DNA of 46,039 nt from JADLHS01 sp964553795 (lineage in GTDB: Bacteria > Verrucomicrobiota > Verrucomicrobiia > Limisphaerales > JADLHS01), in NCBI GenBank assembly GCA_964553795.1, contig CAZKMR010000027.1, positions 1 to 46,039 on the forward strand. The letters are read 5' to 3'. Of the stretch, positions 16,229 through 26,700 are shown in pieces. The notes below the pieces were generated by a model, which saw only the letters and a list, made by a program, of their open reading frames with translations, was not told the origin of the DNA and searched no databases. The stretch's first letter is position 1; each line of letters begins with the position of its first letter. The translations under genes were made by a program, and so were the position numbers.

Positions 16229-17149
16229 TTAAGCTGACCCGAGGTGCTGCTTGAAGAAGGCGATGGTGCGTTCCCAGGCCAGTTGGGCGTTCTTCTCGTC
16301 GTAACGGCCAGTGGAATCGTTGTGGAAGCCGTGATTGCACTTGGGATACATGTGCATCGTGTAATTCACCCCGGCGGCTTTCAGGTCCGTTTCGTATTCC
16401 GGCCAACTGGCATTCACGCGCGTGTCCAACTCGGCGAGTTGAATCATCAACGGCGCTTTGATGTTCTTGCGAACTTCTTTGGCGGCGGGCGTGCCGTAGA
16501 AAGGAACTCCCGCGTCGAGCACGTCCGGAACAACGGCGGCGAGCATGTTCACGATGTAACCGCCGAAGCAAAAGCCGACCGCGCCCAGCTTGCCGTTGCA
16601 GAGTTCGTGCGACTTGAGAAACTTCGCTGCGGCGATGAAATCCTTTTCGATTTTGGCGCGATCCATCGCCCCTTGCAGCGCGCGCCCTTCATCATCGTTG
16701 CCGGGATAACCGCCTTTGGGATGCAGCGCGTCCGGCGCGAACGCAACGAAGCCTGCTTTAGCCACGCGTCGTGCGACGTCCGCAATGTAGGGATTCAAAC
16801 CGCGATTCTCATGGATGACTAAAACTGCCGGGCCTTTTTCCTTCAACGCGGTAGGCGTGACGAGATAACCGCGGCCTTCGCCGTGTCCTTCCGGCGAGGG
16901 AAACGTTACGTAACGGGGTTTGATACTGGAATCGTTGAACGAAACCTGTTCGGCTTCGGCGTAGTTCGGCATCAGGGCGGCGAGCAAAACATTCATGGTC
17001 AGCCCGGCCACCGCGAGGGTGGAGAGCCGGTTCATGAACGTGCGCCGGTCAATGATGCCGTGCGCGTATTCGTCATACCAATCGAAGGCTTCCTGCGGAA
17101 TGGGTGGATGCGCAGCCGGAGCAGTGGAGTCAGTGGGGGTCGTGTTCAT
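16229..17149 (-). CDS. Tat-exported dienelactone hydrolase family protein
   Basis: A 306-aa alpha/beta hydrolase. A cytoplasmic N-terminal tail precedes a twin-arginine signal, DRRTFMNRLS (34-43), and a hydrophobic stretch to about 62, so it is probably exported folded. The catalytic set is C194 in GFCFGG, D242 in AELDTRV and H273 in CNHGFHND, plus E114 in HENRGLNP, which tunes the cysteine nucleophile in true dienelactone hydrolases. The enzyme cleaves small lactones/esters; its natural substrate here is unknown. It appears monocistronic, about 100 bp from the next gene. Confidence 0.9.
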   Translation of the reverse strand: MNTTPTDSTAPAAHPPIPQEAFDWYDEYAHGIIDRRTFMNRLSTLAVAGLTMNVLLAALMPNYAEAEQVSFNDSSIKPRYVTFPSPEGHGEGRGYLVTPTALKEKGPAVLVIHENRGLNPYIADVARRVAKAGFVAFAPDALHPKGGYPGNDDEGRALQGAMDRAKIEKDFIAAAKFLKSHELCNGKLGAVGFCFGGYIVNMLAAVVPDVLDAGVPFYGTPAAKEVRKNIKAPLMIQLAELDTRVNASWPEYETDLKAAGVNYTMHMYPKCNHGFHNDSTGRYDEKNAQLAWERTIAFFKQHLGSA

Positions 17150-17248
17150 GGTGATGGTGATAACCGGGTTTCGACGATGGATTGCCGCGAATGTTCAATC
17201 GACTTACCTGCGAGCAACTCAGTCTTTTTCGAGCCAGCGGACGCTCAT

Positions 17249-17946
17249 TCACTGGCGCGCGGGCGCGACTGCGAACCGGAGTTCGTAGCTCGACTGGGAT
17301 TCGTTGCGCGTCTGCTTTGTAATCGTGATCGCCCGGTCTTTGGGCGCGTAGGCGTTCACCAAGTGAACACTGATGGCCGGCAAATGGGTGTTGGTAACAC
17401 TGAGCACGTGATTCCCCGCCGCAAGTGGCTCAACCGGCGATGTGCCTTTAATTCGGATGACGCCCACGCCGGACTTCATTTTCAGAACCGTGGGAAACGA
17501 AACTTCCGCGACCTTCAACGTCAGGGGTTTCTCATCGAGCCGGGCAGTGAGGTCGCCAAGAACGCGCGCGGCGTAACTCGTGGACTCCGATTCGGAAATC
17601 TGTCCGTCACGGTCAGTATCCATCGCGGTCAACACCTGATCGGCAACCGCGACGCCGGGCGTCAGTTCCAAGGACAGCGTGATTGAATTTGTTGCGACCG
17701 AAACGCGCGTGACCTGGAGATATTCATCGANNNNNNNNNNNNNNNNNNNNNNNNNNNNNNNNNNNNNNNNNNNNNNNNNNNNNNNNNNNNNNNNNNNNNN
17801 NNNNNNNNNNNNNNNNNNNNNNNNNNNNNNAGCGTGATTGAATTTGTTGCGACCGAAACGCGCGTGACCTGGAGATATTCATCGAGCCGATGCGCCAAGG
17901 CGTCGGTTGCCAGCAACAATCCACCGCACAGCAAAAACGACTTCAT
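17249..17946 (-). CDS. Secreted EF-hand-like protein, interrupted by an assembly gap
   Basis: A signal peptide (LLLATDALAHR) is followed by HRLDEYLQVTRVSV and ELTPGVAVADQVLTAMDTDRDGQISESES, which contains one EF-hand-like calcium loop D-T-D-R-D-G-Q-I-S-x-x-E. The rest is a beta-rich domain ending ELRFAVAPARQ. A run of 100 N (17731-17830) splits it, but the 55 bases before and after the gap are identical. Collapsing the overlap gives one intact 180-aa frame. N-terminal modules like this are often found before HupE/UreJ-like permeases; no permease part is present. Its ATG overlaps the stop of the DUF3500 gene by 4 bp (ATGA), so translation is coupled. Confidence 0.75.
17731..17830. other. Assembly gap (100 N) with a duplicated 55-bp flank
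   Basis: Bases 17676-17730 and 17831-17885 are identical. The true sequence is probably continuous with one copy of this 55-mer and no missing DNA. Confidence 0.9.
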
Positions 17947-18950
17947 TTGCCGACGAACTTTTTGCCGTAATCATTGCTCGGGTCGCGATACATCGAGTGA
18001 ATGTGCATTTCGGATCGCTGCGGCGCGTATTCGATAATGACCGTCGGACCCTGCACGCGAAAGTAAGCGCGACCCGCTTCGAGCGGACCGCTCCACGCGA
18101 ACCAGGTGTCCGCCAGGTTCGCTTTGATTTCATCCAGTTTTGCAGCAGCGGCGGTGTCATGAATGATTCCGGACCATTCCGCGATGAGTTCCAACAGCAG
18201 TTTGGTTTGCGCCGCGTCGAGCGCGGAAGCCTTCAAGCCTTCGGGTTGAATCGTTTCGCCATCATGCCCCGGGCCGAGCGCGAGGTCGCGCATTCGCGAA
18301 CCCAGAATCGCCTCATTGCGTTGCTCATCATTCAAACTCTTGACGAGTTCCAGCGCTTTATCGGTTTCCCGCCCCATTGGGCGGTACGATTTGCCATCGA
18401 GAGTGAATTGCGCGGGCTGCACGGCAATCAAGCTGGGCGTCAATACGCCTTGCGCGCCGACAATGGTGATGTTGAGTCCCAGATGATGGCCGCCAAATTG
18501 AATCATCCACGGCTCGGTGCCGGAAGGCTTGCCGAGGAACGAAATAAAAAACTCGTCGCGGCCCAGCGTTCCTCTTTGGCTTTCTCTGCGCAGGGCCTCA
18601 TTGGATGCGACAATGCCAATCACCTTCTCATACCCCATCTTGCTGAGCGCCGCGGCGAGGACCTTCATTGCCGCGTCGCGCTGGTCGGGTTTTAAGTCGC
18701 CCATGCGCAAGCCCCGGCGCTCGGCCATATTCACCGGCAGGTTGGACCAGCGTTTGCGTTGGGCCTCGTCGTTGAAATCAAAACTCACCTTGCTGCGCTG
18801 CGCGTCATCGAGCGTAGCGAGAAAAGATTGGGCGGCGGCAACGATTGCCGTCGTCGTGGTGGAACTGACATTCGTCTGGGCCAGACCATTGCATCCGAAA
18901 CAAAGGCCGATTAATAAGAGCGCCGCAGCGCGGAAAGTTTGTTGGTTCAC
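17943..18950 (-). CDS. DUF3500 domain protein, secreted
   Basis: A 335-aa protein with a signal peptide/lipobox-like leader (LLLIGLCFGCNGLAQ). The DUF3500 pattern is visible: F-L-A-T-L-D-D-A-Q-R-S-K-V-S-F-D-F near residue 45, GLRMGDLKPDQRDA at about 80-93, FISFLGKPSGTEPWMIQFGGHHLGLN at about 135-160, and HIHSMYRDPSNDYG near the end. DUF3500 proteins are exported and uncharacterised. It forms a two-gene operon with the EF-hand-like gene (ATGA overlap) and is divergent from the S46 peptidase gene. Confidence 0.88.
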   Translation of the reverse strand: MNQQTFRAAALLLIGLCFGCNGLAQTNVSSTTTTAIVAAAQSFLATLDDAQRSKVSFDFNDEAQRKRWSNLPVNMAERRGLRMGDLKPDQRDAAMKVLAAALSKMGYEKVIGIVASNEALRRESQRGTLGRDEFFISFLGKPSGTEPWMIQFGGHHLGLNITIVGAQGVLTPSLIAVQPAQFTLDGKSYRPMGRETDKALELVKSLNDEQRNEAILGSRMRDLALGPGHDGETIQPEGLKASALDAAQTKLLLELIAEWSGIIHDTAAAAKLDEIKANLADTWFAWSGPLEAGRAYFRVQGPTVIIEYAPQRSEMHIHSMYRDPSNDYGKKFVGK

Positions 18951-19109
18951 AATTGAGAATTAACTCCAACGGCAGAGGGCGGTCAACGCACAAGCGGAAA
19001 GATATCAGAGCAACCAGGCGGTGCAGTCAACTTAACTTTGCGATGGGGTGGCCTTCGTTTCGGGCCGGGATTGCCACGGCGGACCGTTGGCTCTACGCTC
19101 CCGCTCACG
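18951..19109. promoter_or_regulatory. Divergent intergenic region between the DUF3500 operon and the S46 peptidase gene
   Basis: A 159-bp space with gene starts on both sides, so it must hold two outward promoters. I see no convincing -35/-10 pair or operator by eye. Confidence 0.4.
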
Positions 19110-21179
19110 ATGAAACGATTTTGGCTGGCACTGACACTGGGATTGACGACGGCGGGACTTCCGGCGGACGAAGGCATGTGGCTGTTCAATCAACCGCCGC
19201 GGGAGTTGCTGCGTTCCCGCTATCAGTTTGAGGTGACCGATGCCTGGCTGGAACATTTGCAGAAAGCGTCGGTGCGCTTCAACTCCGGAGGCTCGGGCAG
19301 TTTCGTGAGCGAGGACGGGCTGTTGATTTCCAATCATCATGTCGGCGCGGATGCGATCCAGAAGCTCAGCACCAAAGAACGCGACCTGTTGCGCGATGGG
19401 TTTCTGGCGCGCACGCCGGCCGAGGAAATCAAGTGCCTCGATCTCGAATTGAACGTGTTGCAATCCATCGAGGACGTCACGGATCGCATCAATGCCGCCG
19501 TGCCGAAGGAGGCGGATGCCGCCACGGCGTTTGCCGCGCGGCGCAACATCATCGCCACCGTGGAAAAGGAAACCATGGACCGCACCGGACTGCGGGCGGA
19601 CGTCGTCACGCTGTGGCAAGGCGGCGCGTATCATCTCTACACATTCAAACGTTACACGGATGTGCGCTTGGTGTTCGCTCCGGAACAGCAGATTGCCTTT
19701 TACGGGGGCGACCCGGATAACTTTGAATTCCCCCGCTGGTGCTTGGACGTGTGTTTCTTTCGCGCCTACGAAGATGGCAAACCGGCGCGAGTGGCCAATC
19801 ACCTGAAGTTTTCCGCGGCTGGCGCTCGAGACGGCGAACTGGTCTTCGTCACCGGTCATCCGGGTCGCACCAGTCGCTTGCTGACCGTGGCGGAACTGGA
19901 ATATCTGCGCGATGCGGGTTTGCCCCAGCGCCTGGCGAATCTGCGGCGCGTGGAAGTCTTGCTGGACAATTGGAGCGCGCGCAGCGCGGAAAATGCCCGC
20001 CGCGCCAAAGATGAATTGTTTGGCGTGCAAAATTCCCGCAAAGCACTGAACGGAAAGCTCGCGGGTTTGCTCGACCCGGAACTGTTCACGAGGAAACAAA
20101 CCACCGAAGCCGAGTTTCGCGAACGACTGGCGGGACGCGCCGATCTGTCCGCCGCGCGCGAGGCGTACGAGAAAATTGCCGCCGCCACGCGGGTGCTCGG
20201 CGCGCAAGCCACGCGCTACGGCCTGCTGGAAAGCGCGCAAGCGTTCAACTGCGACAGCTTCGGCATGGCGCGCACGCTGTTGCGGGCGGGCGAAGAATTG
20301 CCGAAGCCAAACGGCGATCGGCTGCGGGAGTTTTCCGATTCCAGCAAAGCCTCGCTGGAACTCGGCTTGTTTTCCGCCAAGCCGATTTACCCCGACCTGG
20401 AAATGGTGTTGCTCGCCGATGCGTTGACACATCTCTGCGCCAAACTCGGGGCGACCGATCCGCTGGTACAACAAATTCTCGCCGGTCAATCGCCTCGCGC
20501 GCGGGCCGCAGAATTGATCAACGGCACGAAAGTGCGCGAGGTGGCATTTCGGAAACAATTGTACGAAGGCGGCGCGCCCGCCGTGCAGGCCGCGAACGAT
20601 CCGATGATTGAACTGGCACGGCTCGTGGATGCGGAGGCGCGGGCGTTACGAAAAGTTGCCGAAGATCAAGGCGAGGTAAAACAACAGGCGCACGCAGCGA
20701 TTTCCCGGGCGCGCAATGAGTTGTTGGGCACAACCGGTTATCCGGACGCCACATTCACGCTGCGGCTCGCATTCGGCACCGTGAAAGGTTACGAGGAAGA
20801 CGGTCGCACCGTCGCGCCGGTCACGACATTCGCCACGTTGTTCGAACGCGCCAAGGAAATGAATCAACAACCACCGTTCGATTTGCCTCCAGTCTGGAGC
20901 CAACGCAAAAGCAGATTGAATCTGCAAACGCCGTTCAACTTTGTGAGCACCTGCGACATCATCGGCGGCAACTCCGGCAGTCCGGTAGTGAACCGCGCCG
21001 GCGAATTCGTCGGAATCATTTTCGACGGTAACTTGCAGAGTCTGCCGTGGGATTATGCATTCAGCGACACGCAGGGCCGCGCGACTTCGGTCAGTTCGGC
21101 GGCGATTCTGGCAGCGTTGAACAACGTCTATGGCGCGAAGCAGCTCGCCCGCGAATTGACCGCCGGTCACCGCCGGTAA
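19110..21179 (+). CDS. S46 family serine peptidase (dipeptidyl-peptidase 7/11-like)
   Basis: A 689-aa protein with a short signal peptide (FWLALTLGLTTAGLPADEG), then the S46 start motif GMWLFNQPP. The chymotrypsin-like catalytic residues are visible: His in LLISNHHVG (76/77), Asp in GGDPDNFEFPRW, and S622 in GGNSGSPVVN. The length matches DPP7/DPP11 (about 700 aa), which carry a helical domain between the two barrel halves. These periplasmic enzymes remove N-terminal dipeptides and are linked to amino-acid-based nutrition. ATG at 19110 is chosen because it starts the signal peptide. Divergent from the DUF3500 pair. Confidence 0.93.
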   Translation: MKRFWLALTLGLTTAGLPADEGMWLFNQPPRELLRSRYQFEVTDAWLEHLQKASVRFNSGGSGSFVSEDGLLISNHHVGADAIQKLSTKERDLLRDGFLARTPAEEIKCLDLELNVLQSIEDVTDRINAAVPKEADAATAFAARRNIIATVEKETMDRTGLRADVVTLWQGGAYHLYTFKRYTDVRLVFAPEQQIAFYGGDPDNFEFPRWCLDVCFFRAYEDGKPARVANHLKFSAAGARDGELVFVTGHPGRTSRLLTVAELEYLRDAGLPQRLANLRRVEVLLDNWSARSAENARRAKDELFGVQNSRKALNGKLAGLLDPELFTRKQTTEAEFRERLAGRADLSAAREAYEKIAAATRVLGAQATRYGLLESAQAFNCDSFGMARTLLRAGEELPKPNGDRLREFSDSSKASLELGLFSAKPIYPDLEMVLLADALTHLCAKLGATDPLVQQILAGQSPRARAAELINGTKVREVAFRKQLYEGGAPAVQAANDPMIELARLVDAEARALRKVAEDQGEVKQQAHAAISRARNELLGTTGYPDATFTLRLAFGTVKGYEEDGRTVAPVTTFATLFERAKEMNQQPPFDLPPVWSQRKSRLNLQTPFNFVSTCDIIGGNSGSPVVNRAGEFVGIIFDGNLQSLPWDYAFSDTQGRATSVSSAAILAALNNVYGAKQLARELTAGHRR

Positions 21180-21521
21180 CAAGGGACAAAAGAGTCAGAC
21201 GCTCTTCCATTCCTCGAACGGGGGGACCGCTGCGATTCCGTGGCGGTTGCATGCCATACGGCGACGTCAGCGCGGGAACGGAATTCGTTTCTCCAAGGGC
21301 GGCGCGCGGTCGGACCGGACCGCATCTGCACATTTCGCACTCTGCGGAAGAATCCTTACGCCAAGCGTTTCAGGCTCTGGCCGTTAGCCTTCATCCCTTT
21401 GGACGATAGACCGCAAGGATTCGAGACTCTACTATGCAAAACATAATCCAAGTCTCCTGCGATCCGCGCTCCAACTCGGCATATCGGGCGCGCAGGCAAC
21501 CACTGGAACATCAAACCAACC
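21180..21521. other. 342-bp intergenic region, nothing recognised
   Basis: Lies between the S46 peptidase stop and the first D-x-FNRA gene. An in-frame 52-codon stretch from ATG at 21250 has no recognisable features. No strong terminator, REP or RNA element is seen; it probably carries the promoter of the downstream pair. Confidence 0.4.
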
Positions 21522-23765
21522 ATGAATACACCCAAACGCTATTCCCACCTGGCAGCTTTGCTGTTAATGACGGGGCTGGGTTCGCTCTCGGCCCAGACCG
21601 TATTGTTCTCCGACAATTTCAACCGCACCGCTTTGGCCGGGGGCAACACCGACCTGCTCTACGACGTGGATTTCAGCACCACCGGCATGGGTGGCACGCT
21701 GATCACTGGCGGCACACTTTCGGTTTCCAACGCCTGGCTCGAACCGGTGGACATCGGCACGGCCAATGAATCCCGATCGCAAATCAGCACCAACGACCAA
21801 TTGCGGCTCGCCGTCGGCCCCGGCACGACGCACATCGTGCTGAGCAACAACTTCGCCACGCAACTCAACACCTCGGGCGTGTTGTCCGTCGAGATCGCCG
21901 TTCCCGCGTGGCTGAGTCTTGATGCCACGCCGTTGCATCGTTACATGGGCATTGGCATCGGCGGCGGCGAGTTTGAGCTCAACGTCAACGGCGACCGCGC
22001 ATTGCTACGCGGGGCGGATTTATTCGTCGCATTAACGCAGGAAGGCACCGTTCGCATCAATGACGCGTTGCCCACCACCCGCCCCGCCGCCAACGACGTT
22101 CCGGCAAATTTTGTTTATGACCTGAACCCCAACGCCACGGCCTTCATCCCCGGCAAACTGCGCGTGGACCTGAAGGTTTCCAACACGGATTTTAATTCCA
22201 CCGTTCCCTACGACGTGTATTTCGATTCGGGCAGCGGTTACCAACATATCATCACCAATCGCAGCTTCGTCTGGACCGGCCAGGACGAACTTTTCATCGG
22301 TTTGGATGCGCGCCACGCGGTCGGGGTGCCGGGTGACGATTTCGCCGTCACGTTCACTGAGGCGAGTTTTATTCCCGAAGTGCAGCTCAGTGTCACGCCC
22401 ACTGAAGTCGGCCAAGACACCACCTCGAGTGAAGTGAACCTGACGTTCTCGTCGTTCAACCTTCCGTCGGGCTCGACCTACACTGTGGTGGCGGACAAAG
22501 CGGTGACCTACCCGTTCGCGAACAACACCGGCAGCGCGGAGTTTCCTTCCCTGCCAATTCCCGCGCAGGTCAACGGCACACTCGGCGATGTGACGTTCAC
22601 GATTTACATCTCCAACACCGTCCCGGCGTTGATCGCTACGGATTCCGTCACCGTCACCGCGGTGGAAGAAGCCGGGGCGCTGACGAGCACGTTGTTTGCG
22701 GACACGTTCAATCGCGCGTTCACCATGCCGTTGAACACTGACATTGATTCAGGCACGGACGGCATGTCCGGCCCGCTCTCCCCGATGACTTACTTGGAAG
22801 TGTGGGAAGGCGCCAGCATTGGCGCCACGAACTATGTTGATTCGACGACCTACATCGGGCTGGATTCGCTTGGCAACGAGGTGTGCAGCATGGCCAACGG
22901 CCCGGTGATGTCGATCTTCGGGCTCGACTACAATTTCACCAACACCGCCATTTTGACCGACGGCGGCTTCAGCGTGGCGCTCGATGTGGCTGAAATCAAC
23001 TCCATCACCGGCGACGGTGGCGACCGCTACGGCGGCTTCGGCGTGGGCCTGAGCCTCGCGGAGGTCAATGCCTTCATGGACGAAAATACCGGCAATTACT
23101 CCGGTCCGCGCGGCGGGTTGGAAGGCGACGGCTTCCGCCATGCCGGCACGGCTGATTTCTTCGTGAGTCTCGCGATCAATAACAACCTGCAAATCTTCGC
23201 GGGCGGCGTGATCATCCAGGAAGTCAACGTGATCACCAATCGCGGCCGCATCCGCGCGGATTTCGGCGTCACCGATTTCAACGCGGGCAGCTATGTCGCC
23301 TACAAGGTTTATTACAACAATTTGTTGAAAGCCCAGGGCTTCTTCAAATGGACCGGCACCAATCAAAACTACGTGGCGGTGTCCGGTCGCGGCAGCGGAT
23401 TTGTCGCGATTGATAATCTGGCCATCGGCACCATCTCCGTTCCGTTCGGCGCCCCCGTGGAACATCCGGACTTCAACCTGACGCTCGCGAGTCTCACCCC
23501 GGCCACTCCGCCGTTCGCGAGTGCGACCGTGGAATTCCCATCGGTCGAAGGCGTGACGTATCGCGCGGACATTGCAGCGCAGGTGACTGATCCGTTCCTC
23601 CCGGCGGGTGGCAACGTCGGCGGCGAAGCGGTGTTCACGGCGACCAGCACCACCACCACGGGCACCATGAACGTTCCGCCCGCCAATACCACCAGCAGTT
23701 TTATCCGCGTCTTGCCCGTTCACTGGTCCGGACCGATTGATCCACCGGCCGCCGCTGCTCAATAA
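21522..23765 (+). CDS. Secreted protein with two D-x-FNRA (lectin/jelly-roll-like) modules
   Basis: A 747-aa protein with a signal peptide (LAALLLMTGLGSLSAQ). Module 1 (about 28-290) starts VLFSDNFNRTALAGG. An Ig-like linker (about 290-385) contains PAQVNGTLGDVTFTIYISNTVP. Module 2 (about 391-645) starts LFADTFNRAFTMP, and an Ig-like tail follows. The modules share F-x-D-x-FNRA, a G-M-x-G turn, then Y-x-G-x-G-x-G-x-S-L-A-E and ADxFVxL strands, a beta-sandwich pattern resembling LamG/concanavalin-like domains. The same modules occur in the next gene, 5 bp downstream, so the two are co-expressed. Binding of extracellular polysaccharide is an inference. Confidence 0.75.
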   Translation: MNTPKRYSHLAALLLMTGLGSLSAQTVLFSDNFNRTALAGGNTDLLYDVDFSTTGMGGTLITGGTLSVSNAWLEPVDIGTANESRSQISTNDQLRLAVGPGTTHIVLSNNFATQLNTSGVLSVEIAVPAWLSLDATPLHRYMGIGIGGGEFELNVNGDRALLRGADLFVALTQEGTVRINDALPTTRPAANDVPANFVYDLNPNATAFIPGKLRVDLKVSNTDFNSTVPYDVYFDSGSGYQHIITNRSFVWTGQDELFIGLDARHAVGVPGDDFAVTFTEASFIPEVQLSVTPTEVGQDTTSSEVNLTFSSFNLPSGSTYTVVADKAVTYPFANNTGSAEFPSLPIPAQVNGTLGDVTFTIYISNTVPALIATDSVTVTAVEEAGALTSTLFADTFNRAFTMPLNTDIDSGTDGMSGPLSPMTYLEVWEGASIGATNYVDSTTYIGLDSLGNEVCSMANGPVMSIFGLDYNFTNTAILTDGGFSVALDVAEINSITGDGGDRYGGFGVGLSLAEVNAFMDENTGNYSGPRGGLEGDGFRHAGTADFFVSLAINNNLQIFAGGVIIQEVNVITNRGRIRADFGVTDFNAGSYVAYKVYYNNLLKAQGFFKWTGTNQNYVAVSGRGSGFVAIDNLAIGTISVPFGAPVEHPDFNLTLASLTPATPPFASATVEFPSVEGVTYRADIAAQVTDPFLPAGGNVGGEAVFTATSTTTTGTMNVPPANTTSSFIRVLPVHWSGPIDPPAAAAQ

Positions 23766-23770
23766 TCAAA

Positions 23771-26700
23771 ATGTCGTACGTTAAATTCACCGTGGCGGCC
23801 CTGTGGGTCGCCACGGCCGCTTTACCGGGTGAAGTTTTCTTCACGGACTCGTTCAATCGCGCCAACTCCAGCGACGTTGACGCCAGCACCAACGGCATGA
23901 GCGGCGTGCTGGTCACGAACGGCACGCTCAACGCCGCCAACACTTGGCTTGAACCCGTGGATGCGGGCACGGGCCTTGACAGCAAATCGGCGGTGGCGGC
24001 AAATCAATTGCAGGTCGCCGTCGGCGCGGGCACGAGTCACATCATTGTGAATCACAACTTCGCCAGCGAATTGCCGGCGGGCAGCATGTCCGTCTCGCTA
24101 AACGTGCAGCAGATCAATCCCGGCAACGATGCCACCCCGGAACATCGTTATCTCGGCGTCGGCATCGGCTTTTCACTCGCGGAAGGAAACGCGAATACGG
24201 ATCGCGGTCTGGCGCGAGAAGCGGATTTGTTCGTCGCCGTGACGCAGAATGGTTTGATCCGCATCAACGATGGACCAGAAGATGCCCGCCCCGTGAGCAA
24301 TGATGTCGCGTCAAATCTGACGATTCCGATTTCCGGCGGGAGTTTTACCCCGGGCGTACTGCGCGTGGATTTGAATTTCGCCAACCCGCAGGCGGGAACG
24401 TTGGTAACTTACGATGTGTTCTTCAACGGAGCTGACGTGCTGACCGGCACGCGCTCATTTGTTTGGAGCGATACGGGCGAATTGCGCGTCGGCATTGATG
24501 GTCGCGCTTCCGGCAGCACCGTCGGCGATGATTTTGAAATCTCCGGCACCGCCATCGTTCCGCCGCCGGTGGTGAGTCTTGGCGTGAGCCCCAACACCGT
24601 GGTGGCCACGAACCCCGCGCAAGCCGTCACGCTCACGTGGACCAACCAAAATCTGCCTGCCGGCGCGACCTACGCCATTAGCGCCAGCCCCACGGCAACT
24701 TTCCCCGGCGGCAATCAAACCGGCAGCGCCGTCAACGGCGTCGCGAGCATTCCCGCTCTCGTCAATGGCACGCTCGGCGACACCACGTTCACGATTTTAA
24801 TTTCCAACAACGTGCCGCAACTCATCGCGTCCAACTCAGTCGTGGTGACTCAGATTCCCGAACCCGGCAGTCAACCGAACGTCATCGTCATTCTCGCCGA
24901 CGACACCGGCTGGAGCGATTACGGCAGTTACGGCAGTTTTATTCGCACGCCGAACATTGACAGCCTCGCCGCGAACGGATTGCGCTTTCGGGAATTCTAT
25001 CAGGCCGCGCGTTGTTCGCCGACGCGTTGCTCGATTCTTACCGGACTTTATCCGCACCAAGCCGCCGTTGATCCAGGCAATCCCCTGCCCAATCTGCGCA
25101 CGGACAACAACGTAACGATTGCCGAGCTGCTGAGCGCAAACGGCTATCGCACCTACATGTCCGGAAAGTGGCATCTCGGCGGCCCTGGCGCCGGCCGCGA
25201 CCCGATCAGTCGCGGGTTTCAGCACGTTTTTGGTCAAGGCCCCGCTGGCGACGGTGGCAACGTGAGCGACGCGTTCGGCTATTGGGTTTCGAACAATTAC
25301 CACATTATTTCGAGCGAAATCCCGTATCGCTATTACCCAAATCAATTTCATTACACCGACGCGATTGGCGATTACTCCGTGGATTTCTTGAATCACAATT
25401 TCGTCACCAATGGCGGCGACAAACCATTCTTCCTCTACATGTCGCTCAACGCGCCGCACTGGCCGGTGTGCGCGCCGGCGGAACTCGCGAACAAATATAC
25501 CGATGTGGGCGATCCCAATCCCGGCGACGTGGACTACGTGCGTTACGAAGACGGCTGGGACGTGTTGCGCGCGCTCACTTACAGCAATCAACTCGCACTC
25601 GGCATCATCAATTCCAACTTCGCCCTCTCACCGCGCAGCGATGTTCCGTCGGGCGGCGGCGCGATTGACTCCTGGAATTCCCTGAGCCTCGCGCGACGCA
25701 ACGATCTCGCCCGCCGCATGGCGCTTTACGCCGCGATGATTGAACAAGTGGATCAAAACATCGGCAAGGTCGTAACGCGCCTGCAACAACTCGGCCAGCT
25801 CGACAACACGATTATTTTCATCGTGAACGACAACGGCGCGAACTACGAAGGCGGCGAATTTGGCAACAGCGATTCGTCCACGTTTACGCCGTGGGCCGCC
25901 GGCGATTTGCCCCACATGGGTCAGCCGCAGAATGCCAACAACAGCGGTTATCCCCGCGTCAATCAAGGCGGCGCGTGGGCGAACCTCAGCAACACGCCGT
26001 TCCGGCTCTACAAACATTTCGTGCACAACGGCGGGATTCGCACCCCGATGATTGTGCATTGGCCGAGAGGCATGACGAACTCAATCAAAGGCACATGGAC
26101 CGAAGAACGCGGCCATCTGAAAGACATCATGGCCACGATTGTCGCGGCCACGGGCGTGACGTATCCGACCAACTTTGAAAATCATCCGGTGCTGCCGCTG
26201 GAAGGCACCAGCCTGATGCCGACGTTTGCCGGTCAAACGTTGCCCGCGCGCGACATCGGCCAGGAGCATGAATCCAATCGCGCATTCTTCCGCGGCAAAT
26301 GGAAATTCGTGACGAAGAATTTCGCGTTGAGCGACGGCAGTTCGCCTGCGGACGAACTCGAACTTTATGACATGGTGGCCGACCCGAGTGAAGTGAACAA
26401 TCTCGCGCTGGCCGAGCCGCAGGTGTTGCTCGAAATGATTGACGGCTGGAACGCCTGGGCCACGCGCGTCGGCGTGCCGGCGGGACGCTTGATCCTGCCG
26501 CCGCTGCCGCAAGTTGATCCCGCGCCGTTGCCCGGCGACTTGTTCGTGGACACGTTCAATCGCGCCAATGCCGATGACACCGACGCGAGCGCGAACGGCA
26601 TGTGGGGCAGTTTGCTGCCGCAACTTGGCGCGAGTGCGACGTATTACGAAGGCTTCGCGCCCGAGCGAACGGATATCGAAGCGAGCAGCCTGCGCCTGGC

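Noticed and set aside
19032..20558. 508-codon open frame on the minus strand
   Set aside because: Antisense to the S46 peptidase, which has complete catalytic motifs; low-complexity R/Q/G-rich translation.
21180..21521. A riboswitch or small RNA before the D-x-FNRA genes
   Set aside because: No recognised aptamer core, strong hairpin or T-tract was found by eye.
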